This document shows positions 30,630 through 38,784 of a stretch of 64,000 nt of DNA, piece after piece. Source of the stretch: Planctomycetota bacterium. Lineage in GTDB: Bacteria > Planctomycetota > B15-G4. Position 1 is the first letter of the stretch; each line of letters begins with the position of its first letter. The stretch lies in NCBI GenBank assembly GCA_021604805.1, contig BQJR01000001.1:62001-126000 (forward strand), in the 5' to 3' direction. Under the pieces are notes generated by a model, which saw nothing but the letters and a program-made list of their open reading frames with translations, had not been told where the DNA came from and made no database searches. The position numbers and the translations under genes were made by a program.

Positions 30630-32065
30630 CGCGTGCGCGCGCGCTCACGGCGCTGATCCTGCTGGTCGCCCTGGCGCTGCGCCTCTGGGGCCTGGGTCGT
30701 TGGAGTTTCGATGGCGACGAGCTCTACAGCTGGTTCAGCGTGCAGCGACTGCTCACCGGCGACGAATGGCGCAGCGGCACGCAGAGTTTCCCGCTCGGCT
30801 ACCTGCTCATGGCGGGCAGCGCGTGGCTGCTCGGCGCGAGCGAGTGGAGCTTGCGTCTCTTGCCGGCCTTGTTCTCGTGGGGCTCGGTGGCCGCGCTGCT
30901 GCTGATGCGTCGCGACGTGGGTTGCCGCGGCGACCGTTGGTTGGCGGCGGGCGTGGCCGCGCTCTCGCCGTGGATGTTGTTCCACGCTCAGTCGGCGCGC
31001 TTCTATGGCTTGCTCGTCGGACTCGTCACCGTGGCCTTGTTGTGGAGCTTGCCTGGCAGTGGCCGGCGTCCGCGACGCGCGTGGGGGGCGCTGCTCCTGG
31101 CCACGCTGTGTCATCCCAGCGCAGCCTTGTTGGTGCCCGCGCTCGCGTTGGGCAACGCCGGTCGCCCTGCGCTGCTGCGACGCGTCGGCTTGCTGGCCCT
31201 CGCCACCCTGGGGCTCGCGGCCGCGCTCGTCTTCAGCGAAGGCAGTTCGCCGCATCAGGTGCTGGACCGCTTGATGTCGGGCGCCGACCCGGGCCGCTAC
31301 GACCTGGCGCACTTCCTGCTCGGCTTGGCTTACAACTTCGGCCCGCTGCTGGGCTTGCTGGCGCTGGCCGGCTCGTGGGGGCTGCTGCGTTCGTCGCTGC
31401 CTGAGCGGCGCGTGTTGCTACTGGCCGGCTTGGTGCCGCCCGCCGTGTTGCTGCTGGCCTCGCTGGCGGGGCTCTCGGTGCACCAGCGTTATGCTCTGGT
31501 GGCCGTCCCCGGCCTGCTGCTCCTGGCGACGCACGGTTTTCGCGGCTTGCCCTCCCGGGCTCTGCGCGGCGTGGTCTTGGCGGGGCTCGTGTTGATCCCG
31601 GCGCCGCGTCTGCTCGCTCACCTGAACGACGGTTCGCGCCACGACACGCGCGCTGTGGCGCAGTTCCTGGCCCAGAATGCCGACCCCGACGACGCGTTGG
31701 TCCTTGAACAGCACGCCATGATCGAACTCTATCTTCACGAGATGCCCCGCTTTGCCGATAGCTTCACGAGCGAAGCTCCGGTGGCGCCCAGGCGACAGCA
31801 CGACCTGGCGCGTCAGCTCCGCGAGAGTTGGTTGGCGCTCAAGGCCAGCCACCGGCAGCGTCCCGAAGAGGAGGCATGGCACGCATGGGTCGATCAGGTC
31901 TACACGGAAGTGGCTCGGGTGGGACGCCCGCCGTGGCCGCTCGTGCGTCACGACAATCAGTACGTGATCTATCGGCGCACGCGCCGACTGCCGCCGAGCA
32001 AGTTCCGCACGCCCACGTCCGGCCTTCAACAGGGGACGACTCCCGACCCGATGAGCGAACGATGA
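30626..32065 (+). CDS. GT-C membrane glycosyltransferase (PMT/ArnT family 39 type)
   Basis: The 479-residue protein has about nine or more membrane segments. The first luminal loop carries FDGDELYSW (Asp29, Asp31, Glu32), the acidic pair typical of ArnT/PMT enzymes that take sugars from polyprenyl phosphate. A second pattern, LSPWMLFHAQSARFYGLLV, also matches that family (Q-x-R-x-Y). The C-terminal 120 residues form a soluble periplasmic part. With the two GT2 genes upstream it makes a compact module: GT2 charges polyprenyl phosphate, GT-C transfers the sugar outside. GTG start overlaps the preceding stop. Confidence 0.82.
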   Translation: MTRARALTALILLVALALRLWGLGRWSFDGDELYSWFSVQRLLTGDEWRSGTQSFPLGYLLMAGSAWLLGASEWSLRLLPALFSWGSVAALLLMRRDVGCRGDRWLAAGVAALSPWMLFHAQSARFYGLLVGLVTVALLWSLPGSGRRPRRAWGALLLATLCHPSAALLVPALALGNAGRPALLRRVGLLALATLGLAAALVFSEGSSPHQVLDRLMSGADPGRYDLAHFLLGLAYNFGPLLGLLALAGSWGLLRSSLPERRVLLLAGLVPPAVLLLASLAGLSVHQRYALVAVPGLLLLATHGFRGLPSRALRGVVLAGLVLIPAPRLLAHLNDGSRHDTRAVAQFLAQNADPDDALVLEQHAMIELYLHEMPRFADSFTSEAPVAPRRQHDLARQLRESWLALKASHRQRPEEEAWHAWVDQVYTEVARVGRPPWPLVRHDNQYVIYRRTRRLPPSKFRTPTSGLQQGTTPDPMSER

Positions 32066-33111
32066 AGCCAGGCGCAGGACCCGTCGACGTGGAGTTGCTC
32101 GACGTGCGCTACGCGCGCGCCGTCGACCGCTACGTGGCCACCCATCCCGACGGCACACCCTTTCACGAGACGCGCTGGCTCGACCTCGTGCGCGCCACCT
32201 TCGGTTTCGCCACGAAGACTCTCGTGGCCGCCGACCGCGAGTGCATCCGCGGCGTGCTCCCGCTGGGGCTCGTGGCCGCGCCGATCACCGGCCGTCGCTT
32301 GGTGTCCGTGCCCTACGGCGTGTACGGCGGCGTGCTCGCCTCCGACACCGAGGCCGCCGAGGCGCTCGACCGCGCAGCGGTGGAACTCTCGCACGAGTTG
32401 CACGTGCGCTACCTCGAGATGCGCTACCTCGGCGCCGGCGTCACCAAGCACGCGTCGGCCACGATCCACGAGACCTACCGCAAGGACCTCCCCGAGACCC
32501 CCGAGGAAGTGCTCGCCACGATCCCGCGCAAGGCGCGCGCCGAAGTGCGCAAGGGGCGCAACAAGCACGGCCTCGTGTTCACGAGTCACCCCGGGTTGCT
32601 GGATGGCTTCTACGAGCTCTACTGCATCAACAAGCGTCAGCTCGGCTCGCCGGTGTTCCGTAAGTCGTTCTTCCGGCGCGCGCTCGACCTCTACGGTCCG
32701 CGCGGGTTCCTGCACGGCGTGGAGAAAGACGGCAAGCTGCTCGCCGCCGTGCTGAGTCTGCGCGGAGGCGACACGCTCTACCCGTACTACTCGGGCGCGT
32801 TGCCTGAAGCCGGACGCCTCGGCGCGAGCAACTTGATGTACGCCGCGCTCATGGAAGAGGCGGTGCGCCTGGGCATGAAGCGCTTCGACTTCGGACGCAG
32901 TCGCATCGGTTCGGGACCGGCCTCTTTCAAACAGCACATGGGCTTCGATCCCACGCCGCTCGACTACCAGTTCCACTTCCCTTACGGCGGCAAGCCGCCC
33001 ACGCTCTCACCGGGCAACCCGGCGATGAAGCTGCCGCAGTTGGTGCTCTCGAACCTGCCGGCCTGGATGGGACCGCTGGTCGGGCCGAGCCTGATGCGTC
33101 ACGTGCCCTGA
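32062..33111 (+). CDS. FemAB-like acyltransferase of the polysaccharide locus
   Basis: The 349-residue protein has two GNAT-like halves as in FemAB peptidyltransferases. Features include FHETRWLDLVRATFGF, PYGVYGGVLA, YRKDLPETPEEVLATIPRKARAEVRKGR-like sequence, and the C-terminal RFDFGRSRIGSGPASFKQHMGF. This last segment is diagnostic for the FemAB-related family seen next to exosortase A loci. It probably adds an amino acid or acyl group to the polymer or its lipid-linked unit, but the substrate is not known. The start ATG at 32062 overlaps the GT-C stop; upstream frame extension only shadows that gene. It is the last gene of the locus. Confidence 0.83.
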   Translation: MKPGAGPVDVELLDVRYARAVDRYVATHPDGTPFHETRWLDLVRATFGFATKTLVAADRECIRGVLPLGLVAAPITGRRLVSVPYGVYGGVLASDTEAAEALDRAAVELSHELHVRYLEMRYLGAGVTKHASATIHETYRKDLPETPEEVLATIPRKARAEVRKGRNKHGLVFTSHPGLLDGFYELYCINKRQLGSPVFRKSFFRRALDLYGPRGFLHGVEKDGKLLAAVLSLRGGDTLYPYYSGALPEAGRLGASNLMYAALMEEAVRLGMKRFDFGRSRIGSGPASFKQHMGFDPTPLDYQFHFPYGGKPPTLSPGNPAMKLPQLVLSNLPAWMGPLVGPSLMRHVP

Positions 33112-33176
33112 CGCGTTGCGCGCGTGCGCTGAGCGTTGCGAACGAGCGGCGTCTGCCGGGCGAGGGAACGCGTCAG
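33108..33176. repeat. 10-bp inverted repeat spanning the gap between convergent genes
   Basis: CTGACGCGTT at 33108-33117 is mirrored exactly by AACGCGTCAG at 33167-33176. The left arm covers the stop codon of the FemAB-like gene, and the right arm covers the stop codon of gmhB on the other strand. The intervening 49 bases include CGTTGCG twice. The arrangement would let either transcript form the same stem at its 3' end, so a two-way terminator is possible, though there is no T-run. Confidence 0.4.
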
Positions 33177-33769
33177 CTGTGCGCGTGGTCGTCGGGAGTG
33201 TCCGTCTCGGGCGGGAAGCGCTGCAAGATCAGGTCGACGGCTTGCAGCACGTCGTCCACGATGACATCGCAGTGTGCTTCGGCGTCGGGGGGCAGACCGT
33301 GACCGCTGCGCACGAGCACGCGCAGCGCCTCGGGTGCGACGCCGTGGAACATGTCGCGGACCGCGTCGCCCACGAAGGCCGAACGCGAGAGGTCGATCTC
33401 GTGCTCGAAGCAGGCCAGCTCGAAGAGACCGTGCGCCGGCTTGCGACAACCGCAGCGCTGCGCGTAGGCGGGTGAGCTGCCCTCGGGGTGGTGGGGGCAG
33501 TAGTAGATCGCGTCGAGTTCCCCGCCCTCGGAGGCCAGGCGCTCGCGCAAGTCGTCGTGCAGCGCGCCCAGTTCTTCTTCGTCGAGCATGCCGCGCGCCA
33601 CCGCCGACTGATTGCTCAGCACGATGCACAGGAAGCCGGCTTCGTTGAGACGGTGCAGCGCGGCACCGACGCCCGCGAAGGGCACGATGTCTTCGCGGCG
33701 GCGCGGGTAGCTGCGCTCCTCGATCAGTGTTCCGTCGCGATCGAGGAAGACCGCCGGGCGCGCCTTCAT
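33173..33769 (-). CDS. gmhB: D,D-heptose 1,7-bisphosphate phosphatase (HAD family)
   Basis: The enzyme removes one phosphate from heptose bisphosphate on the way to ADP- or GDP-heptose. The 198-residue protein starts ARPAVFLDRDGTLIEE with catalytic Asp residues in DRDGT. It has VLSNQSAVARG (HAD motif 2) and the family zinc loop YYCPHHPEG with CGCRKP, and AFVGDAVRDM (motif 4). I start it at ATG 33769, which overlaps the gmhA stop in ATGA; the open frame upstream reads into gmhA in a shadow frame. The gmhA-gmhB pair implies a heptose-containing glycan. Confidence 0.92.
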   Translation of the reverse strand: MKARPAVFLDRDGTLIEERSYPRRREDIVPFAGVGAALHRLNEAGFLCIVLSNQSAVARGMLDEEELGALHDDLRERLASEGGELDAIYYCPHHPEGSSPAYAQRCGCRKPAHGLFELACFEHEIDLSRSAFVGDAVRDMFHGVAPEALRVLVRSGHGLPPDAEAHCDVIVDDVLQAVDLILQRFPPETDTPDDHAHS

Positions 33770-34374
33770 GTGGCCAGCGCGCCCGACTCCACGAGCGCGC
33801 GCTCCACGGCGTCGCACAGGATGTGCCCGGCGAGGATGTGCACTTCTTGGATACGCGGTGTGCAACTGGACGGCACGGCGAGCAACACGTCGGCGAGCTC
33901 GGCGCAGCGTCCGCCGCCCTTGCCCGTGAGTGCGACGGTGCCTGCGCCCAGCTCGCGCGCCTTGGCCAGTGCGCGCACGACGTTCTCCGAGTTGCCGCTG
34001 GTGCTCAGGCCGAGCGCGACATCACCTGGGCGGTAGTGCGCCTGCAGCATGCGCGCGAAGGCGTCGTCGTAGGAGTAGTCGTTGGCGGTGGCGGTGAAGC
34101 TCGCGGGCGCGGCCAGCGCCACGGCGGCCACGCCGGGTCGGTCGATCGAGAAACGGTTCACGAGCTCGCCCTCGATGTGCAACGCGTCGCTCATCGAGCC
34201 GCCGTTGCCGAACAGGATCAGCTTGCCACCCTTCAGGTAGGCCTTCACGAGCAGCGCCGCCGCGGCACCGACGGCGGCTTCGAGGTCGTCCCGGCAGGCT
34301 TCGAGCAGGGCGCGGTGATCCTCGAAGGTGGAGGTCACGAGAGAGTGGAAGGCGGTGTCGTCTTGTTCGGGCAT
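33766..34374 (-). CDS. gmhA: Phosphoheptose isomerase (sedoheptulose 7-phosphate isomerase)
   Basis: GmhA makes D-glycero-D-manno-heptose 7-phosphate from sedoheptulose 7-phosphate. The 202 residues form one SIS domain with GGKLILFGNGGSMSDALHIE, NRFSIDRPG, LGLSTSGNSENVVRAL and HILAGHILCDAVE. These match the GmhA active-site set. It is the first gene of a two-gene unit with gmhB and is divergent from the lpxH-cmk fusion. No kinase (hldE/gmhC-type) or epimerase (hldD) gene is in the window. Confidence 0.93.
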   Translation of the reverse strand: MPEQDDTAFHSLVTSTFEDHRALLEACRDDLEAAVGAAAALLVKAYLKGGKLILFGNGGSMSDALHIEGELVNRFSIDRPGVAAVALAAPASFTATANDYSYDDAFARMLQAHYRPGDVALGLSTSGNSENVVRALAKARELGAGTVALTGKGGGRCAELADVLLAVPSSCTPRIQEVHILAGHILCDAVERALVESGALAT

Positions 34375-34478
34375 GATCGGCGCAGTCTACTGGATCGGGT
34401 TCACGCCTCCCACGCCGCGCCTCGGATCCGAAATCCGTGTCTTGCGCGCGCCGCCGCCGCCACCTGAGTCGTCCACCC

Positions 34479-35918
34479 ATGGCAGAGCCCGACGCCGACG
34501 CCCTGCGCGGGCAGCCGCCGCTGGAGCGCGCCTGGTTCGCGTCGGACTTCCATCTGCACCGGCGCGACCCCGACGCCATCGAGCGCGCCTGCGCCTTTCT
34601 GCGTGAGGCTGGGCGCGAGCGGGTCCAGCTCCTCGGCCTGCTGGGCGACCTCTTCCTGGCCTGGCTGGGGCCCTGCTCCTTGCGCGACCCGGCGCTGAGG
34701 CCCTTCCTGCACGAAGTGCGACGCCTCACAGCGCGCGGCACGCGAGTGCTCTTCGTGCACGGCAACCACGACTTCTTCCTCGGCCCCGAGTTCAGCGCGG
34801 CCACCGGCGCCGAGGTCTACGCCGCGGGCACACAAGTCGTGCTCGGCGGTCAGCGCGTGCGGCTCGAACACGGCGACGCATTCTGCACGCGCGACCACAG
34901 CTACCACCGCTTGCACCGCGTGTTGCGCAGCCGCCCGCTGCGCGCCCTGTTCGGAGTGTTGCCCGAGCGCGCTTTGGAAGCCTGCGCGCGCAAGCTGATC
35001 GGCACGGCGCACCGCACCACGGGCGCCAAGCCCCAGTCGATGATGGACATCGTCGACGAGGCGGTGGTGCGACGCTTCGAAACCGGCGCGCACGTGGTCG
35101 TGTGCGGGCACGTGCATCGGGCGCGTCAGGCGCGTCTGCCCGTGCCGGGGGGAAGCACGGGCGAGCTGTTCGTGATGGCCGACTTCGAGCGCTCGGGCAG
35201 TCAGTTGCGCTGGGAACACGGACGCTTCGAGTTGCTCAGCGAGCACGCGCGCTTCGCGCCGCCCACGCCGCCGGTGATCGCCATCGACGGCCCCGCGGGC
35301 AGCGGCAAGAGCACAGTGGGCAAGCTGCTCGCCGAGCGCTTGGGTTGGTTGCGGCTCGACTCGGGCTCGCTCTACCGCGCCATCACCGAGCGTGCCCTGC
35401 GTGAGGGCGTGGTCGACGACCCCGCCGCCCTGGCTGCGCTCGCCGAAGGTCTCCGCGTGGAAGTGGCCGACGACGGCGGCGTGCTCGTGGAGGGCGACCG
35501 CGTGCCCGACGCGCGTCTGCGTGAACCCGAAGTCGCCGCGCACGTGTCCGCGCTGGCCGCGATCCCCGAGGTGCGCGCCGCCCTGATGGGCACTCAGCGC
35601 GACGCCTTGCTCGGCCGCGCCGGTCTCGTGGCCGAGGGCCGCGACATGTCCACCGTGGTCTTTCCGCGCGCGGCGCATCAGATCTATCTGGAGGCCTCGC
35701 CCGAGGTGCGTGCCGCCCGGCGTCTGGCCCAGAACCCCGGCGAAGGCAGCGATCTGGCCGCCGTGACCGCCGCCATCACCGCCCGTGACGAACGCGACAG
35801 CAACCGCGCCACGGCCCCGCTGCGCCAATCCGAGAGCGCTTGGCGGCTCGACACGAGCGGCCTGAGCATCGACCAGGTGGTGGAGCGCATCTTGGAGCGC
35901 GTGCGCGCGGGCAGCTGA
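34479..35918 (+). CDS. Fusion of UDP-2,3-diacylglucosamine hydrolase (LpxH) and cytidylate kinase
   Basis: The single open frame joins two enzymes. Residues 1 to about 255 form a calcineurin-like phosphoesterase of LpxH type: DFHLH (Asp23/His25), LGD (Asp57), GNHD at 95-98, and GHVH at 210-213. It should cleave UDP-2,3-diacylglucosamine in lipid A synthesis. Residues 266-479 are a full-length cytidylate kinase: P-loop GPAGSGKST at 271-279, LDSGSLYRA, VAEGRDMSTVVFP and ARDERDSNRATAPLRQ. I see no stop or frame break between them. I chose ATG 34479; a GTG at 34437 is in frame. The next gene is rpsA, and cmk-rpsA order is common in bacteria. Confidence 0.9.
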   Translation: MAEPDADALRGQPPLERAWFASDFHLHRRDPDAIERACAFLREAGRERVQLLGLLGDLFLAWLGPCSLRDPALRPFLHEVRRLTARGTRVLFVHGNHDFFLGPEFSAATGAEVYAAGTQVVLGGQRVRLEHGDAFCTRDHSYHRLHRVLRSRPLRALFGVLPERALEACARKLIGTAHRTTGAKPQSMMDIVDEAVVRRFETGAHVVVCGHVHRARQARLPVPGGSTGELFVMADFERSGSQLRWEHGRFELLSEHARFAPPTPPVIAIDGPAGSGKSTVGKLLAERLGWLRLDSGSLYRAITERALREGVVDDPAALAALAEGLRVEVADDGGVLVEGDRVPDARLREPEVAAHVSALAAIPEVRAALMGTQRDALLGRAGLVAEGRDMSTVVFPRAAHQIYLEASPEVRAARRLAQNPGEGSDLAAVTAAITARDERDSNRATAPLRQSESAWRLDTSGLSIDQVVERILERVRAGS

Positions 35919-35944
35919 TCGGGGTTCGCCCGGCCCCCCGGGGC

Positions 35945-36021
35945 TGGTTCGCGTTGCGCCCGGTACCTATGATGACGCGCTTTTCCGCAGCGGAAAGATT
36001 CGGTCGGGAATAGGCCCGACC
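35945..36021 (+). promoter_or_regulatory. Promoter candidate and structured leader of rpsA
   Basis: A possible -10 box TATGAT lies at 35968-35973, with a weak TGGTTC 17 bases upstream at 35945-35950. Downstream come a 15-base palindrome TTTCCGC-A-GCGGAAA (35982-35996) and a 7-bp hairpin GGTCGGG (36002-36008) / CCCGACC (36015-36021) with a six-base loop. No strong Shine-Dalgarno sequence precedes the rpsA ATG at 36053; only TTGGA at 36040-36044 is seen. In E. coli the rpsA message is also poor in Shine-Dalgarno sequence and folds into hairpins used in S1 autoregulation. Confidence 0.5.
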
Positions 36022-36052
36022 TTCAGCCTCCGCGTGCGGTTGGACCCTTTTT

Positions 36053-37882
36053 ATGAACGACAACAAGTCGCTCCTCCGTCGCTTCGACGTCGAGGAGGAA
36101 GATCTCGAGCGCGCCGTGGCCGATGCCATGGGTGCCCTCGGCAGCTCGCAGGTCGATGAGCTCTACGAGGAATCCGTCCATGACTTCGCGCCGAACGCGC
36201 TGATCAAGGGCAAGGTCCTGCGGCAGGTCGCCGAGGACGTCATGGTCGACATCGGCTACAAGAGCGAAGGCGTCGTCCCGCTCTACGAGTTCGAAGATCT
36301 CGAGCCGCCGCCGCCTGGCACCGAACTCGAAGTGCTCATGGAGGGCATGGACAGCGCCACCGGTCTGCTGCTGCTGAGCAAGCGGCGCGCCGAACGCCTG
36401 CGCGGTTGGGAACGCATCGTCTCCACGCACGGCGAGGGCGACATCCTCAACGGCGAGGCCACGCGCAAGATCAAGGGTGGTCTGCTGCTCGACGTGGGCG
36501 GCGTGGCGGTCTTCCTGCCGGCCAGCCAGATCGACATCCGTCGCGTGCCCGACGTGGCGACCTTCATCGGTCGTCCGCTCGAGTGCAAGATCATCAAGAT
36601 CGACCGCGAGCGCATGAACATCGTGGTGAGTCGTCGCAAGCTGCTCGAAGAGCGCCGCACGATGCTGCGCGACGAGTTGCTCACGAACCTCGAGGAAGGC
36701 CAGGTCCGCACGGGCACGGTCAAGAACATCGCCGACTTCGGCGCGTTCCTCGACATCGGCGGCGTGGACGGTCTGCTGCACATCACCGACATGAGCTGGG
36801 GCCGTGTGAACCACCCGAGCGAAGTCGTTCAACTCGAGCAACAGCTCGAGGTCAAGGTGCTGCGCTTCGACCGCGAACGCAACCGCATCGCGCTGGGTCT
36901 CAAGCAGCTCGAGACCTCGCCGTGGGAAGAGATCGAGAAGAAGTACCCGGTGGGCAGCCGTGTCGCTGGCGAAGTCGTCAACATCATGCCCTACGGTGCT
37001 TTCGTGAAGCTCGAGGACGGCATCGAAGGTCTGGTGCACATCTCCGAGATGTCCTGGACGCGTCGCGTGAACCACCCGTCGGAGATGGTCAACACCGGCG
37101 AAGAGGTCGACGTGGTCGTGCTCGACATCGACAAGGACAAGCAAGAGATCTCGCTCGGCATGAAGCAGACCGAGGTCAACCCGTGGACCGAAGTCGAAGA
37201 GCGCTACCCGATCGGCACGATCATCGAGGGTGTCGTGCGCAACCTGACCAACTACGGCGCCTTCATCGAGATCGAAGAAGGCATCGACGGTCTGCTGCAC
37301 GTGTCCGACATGAGCTGGACCAAGAAGGTCACGCATCCCAGCGAGACGCTCGAGAAGGGCGACACCGTGCGCGCCGTGGTGCTCTCGGTCGACACCGAGA
37401 AGCGTCGTGTCGCACTCGGCATGAAGCAGCTCGAGCAAGACCCGTGGCAGGACGACATCCCGCGCCGTTACGGCCCGGGCGACATCGTGGCCGGCCGCGT
37501 CACCAAGGTCACCAACTTCGGCGTGTTCGTCTCGCTCGAAGATGGTCTCGAAGGTCTGCTGCACATCTCGGAGCTCACCGACAAGAAGGTCGAGTCGCCC
37601 GAGGAAGTCGTGCGCATGGGTCAGCTGGTCGACATCCGCGTGCTCAAGGTCGACATCGAGGAGCGCAAGATCGGCCTCTCGATGATCGGCGTGCCGCAGC
37701 ACAGCCACCTCACCGAAGAAGAGGAACAGGCTGCCGCTGCTGAGGCCGCGGGTGATGCCGGTGACAGCGCCGAGGGTGACGCGCCTGCCGACGACGCTGC
37801 TGCGTCCGATGCAGCTCCCGCTGAGGCTGAAGCGTCGGCCACCGAGGAGAGCAGTGACAACGAGGACGAGAAGCCTGACTGA
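36053..37882 (+). CDS. rpsA: 30S ribosomal protein S1
   Basis: S1 binds mRNA and helps the ribosome start on structured or weak sites. The 609-residue protein has six S1 domains at about 48-112, 132-195, 215-284, 300-371, 387-458 and 475-544. Repeats three to six carry the clear G-x-V-x-x-(I/L)-x-x-(F/Y)-GAF and HxSE/D-type motifs. The tail from about 553 is rich in Ala, Glu and Asp. The first two domains are more divergent, as in other S1 proteins where they bind the ribosome. The gene lies downstream of the cmk fusion. The next gene starts inside its last codons. Confidence 0.96.
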   Translation: MNDNKSLLRRFDVEEEDLERAVADAMGALGSSQVDELYEESVHDFAPNALIKGKVLRQVAEDVMVDIGYKSEGVVPLYEFEDLEPPPPGTELEVLMEGMDSATGLLLLSKRRAERLRGWERIVSTHGEGDILNGEATRKIKGGLLLDVGGVAVFLPASQIDIRRVPDVATFIGRPLECKIIKIDRERMNIVVSRRKLLEERRTMLRDELLTNLEEGQVRTGTVKNIADFGAFLDIGGVDGLLHITDMSWGRVNHPSEVVQLEQQLEVKVLRFDRERNRIALGLKQLETSPWEEIEKKYPVGSRVAGEVVNIMPYGAFVKLEDGIEGLVHISEMSWTRRVNHPSEMVNTGEEVDVVVLDIDKDKQEISLGMKQTEVNPWTEVEERYPIGTIIEGVVRNLTNYGAFIEIEEGIDGLLHVSDMSWTKKVTHPSETLEKGDTVRAVVLSVDTEKRRVALGMKQLEQDPWQDDIPRRYGPGDIVAGRVTKVTNFGVFVSLEDGLEGLLHISELTDKKVESPEEVVRMGQLVDIRVLKVDIEERKIGLSMIGVPQHSHLTEEEEQAAAAEAAGDAGDSAEGDAPADDAAASDAAPAEAEASATEESSDNEDEKPD

Positions 37883-38729
37883 GTCGCGCTTCGTTCTCGC
37901 TCTGCTGCTGATGGCAGCCCTGGGAGGCGCGGCTTGCGTCGCGCCTCCCAGGGAGTTCACCACCTTCGACGTCGGTGAACTCGAGCTCAACAGTTCGCTC
38001 AGCGTGGCCGTGCACCCTGGTGCGCCGCAGAGCGTCGACGGCGAAGTCGTCGAGAACGACCTGGCGCGCGAGGTCGCGTTGGAGCTGCAGGTCTGGCCGA
38101 AGGATCCCGTGGAGCTGGAGCTGATCTCCGCGCCGATGACGGGCGCTGATCAGGGTGCGCTGCTCGAGGTGAGCCTGCGCTGGGTCGACTTCCTGGGGCT
38201 CGCGCCCACGTCCTTCGGACGCAGCATCAAGACCTTCCGACCCTTCGGCGACGACCAGGTCTTCAGTCAGGCCGAGCGGCTCTCACGCGTGTTCCGCTTC
38301 GAGCTTGAGGAGCCCGAAGCGCGCGTGCTGGCGCGCCGGCTCACGATCACGGCGCGGCTGCACCCGCTCGATCTGGTGGCGGCCGCGGCCGAGCGCCGCA
38401 CCGGTGGGGCGCGCGTCGACTTCCCCAAGCAGCAGAGCTACAGCTTGCGACGGGTGCCGGCGCAGGACCTCGAAGCCTGCCTGTCGGACCCCGCTGCGGT
38501 GGAACCCGACGAGTTGTTCCTGGCCGCGGTGCACGAGGCGCACGCGGATCCGCACGCGCGCGTGGGGCGGCTGGTCGAGGCGCTCCCGGGGGCGTCGGGG
38601 ATGCAGCGCGAGGCGCTCTTCGGCGCGCTGCACTTCCTCACCGACGCCACCCAAGGGCGCTCGGTCACGCGCTGGCAGGCCTGGTGGGAGACGCGGCAAG
38701 GTGCGTTGGAAGTCGGCGCCAGCCCGTAG
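37854..38729 (+). CDS. Putative lipoprotein of unknown function
   Basis: I start this gene at GTG 37854 because it gives a proper signal sequence (SRFVLALLLMAALGGAAC) and has GAGGAGA four bases upstream. It then overlaps rpsA by 29 bases. The likely lipidated residue is the Cys of GGAAC; Gly at -3 makes the lipobox weaker than usual. The remaining 260 residues show beta-rich stretches and no motif I know. Length is 291. The DNA encoding the signal peptide contains a perfect 14-bp inverted repeat, annotated separately. Confidence 0.68.
   Translation: MTTRTRSLTESRFVLALLLMAALGGAACVAPPREFTTFDVGELELNSSLSVAVHPGAPQSVDGEVVENDLAREVALELQVWPKDPVELELISAPMTGADQGALLEVSLRWVDFLGLAPTSFGRSIKTFRPFGDDQVFSQAERLSRVFRFELEEPEARVLARRLTITARLHPLDLVAAAAERRTGGARVDFPKQQSYSLRRVPAQDLEACLSDPAAVEPDELFLAAVHEAHADPHARVGRLVEALPGASGMQREALFGALHFLTDATQGRSVTRWQAWWETRQGALEVGASP
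37918..37953 (+). promoter_or_regulatory. Perfect 14-bp hairpin 36 bases after the rpsA stop
   Basis: CCCTGGGAGGCGCG (37918-37931) and CGCGCCTCCCAGGG (37940-37953) pair without mismatch around an eight-base loop. The stem is very GC-rich. It lies inside the signal-peptide codons of the following lipoprotein gene, encoding Leu-Gly-Gly-Ala-Ala-Cys-Val-Ala-Pro-Pro. No T-run follows. It could stop exonucleases at the rpsA 3' end, or slow polymerase or ribosomes in the next gene. Confidence 0.6.
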
Positions 38730-38784
38730 CGCACCGACGGTCGGGCGTTGAACTCGATCCCTCGCAGGTCGACAGGTCTCGAAA

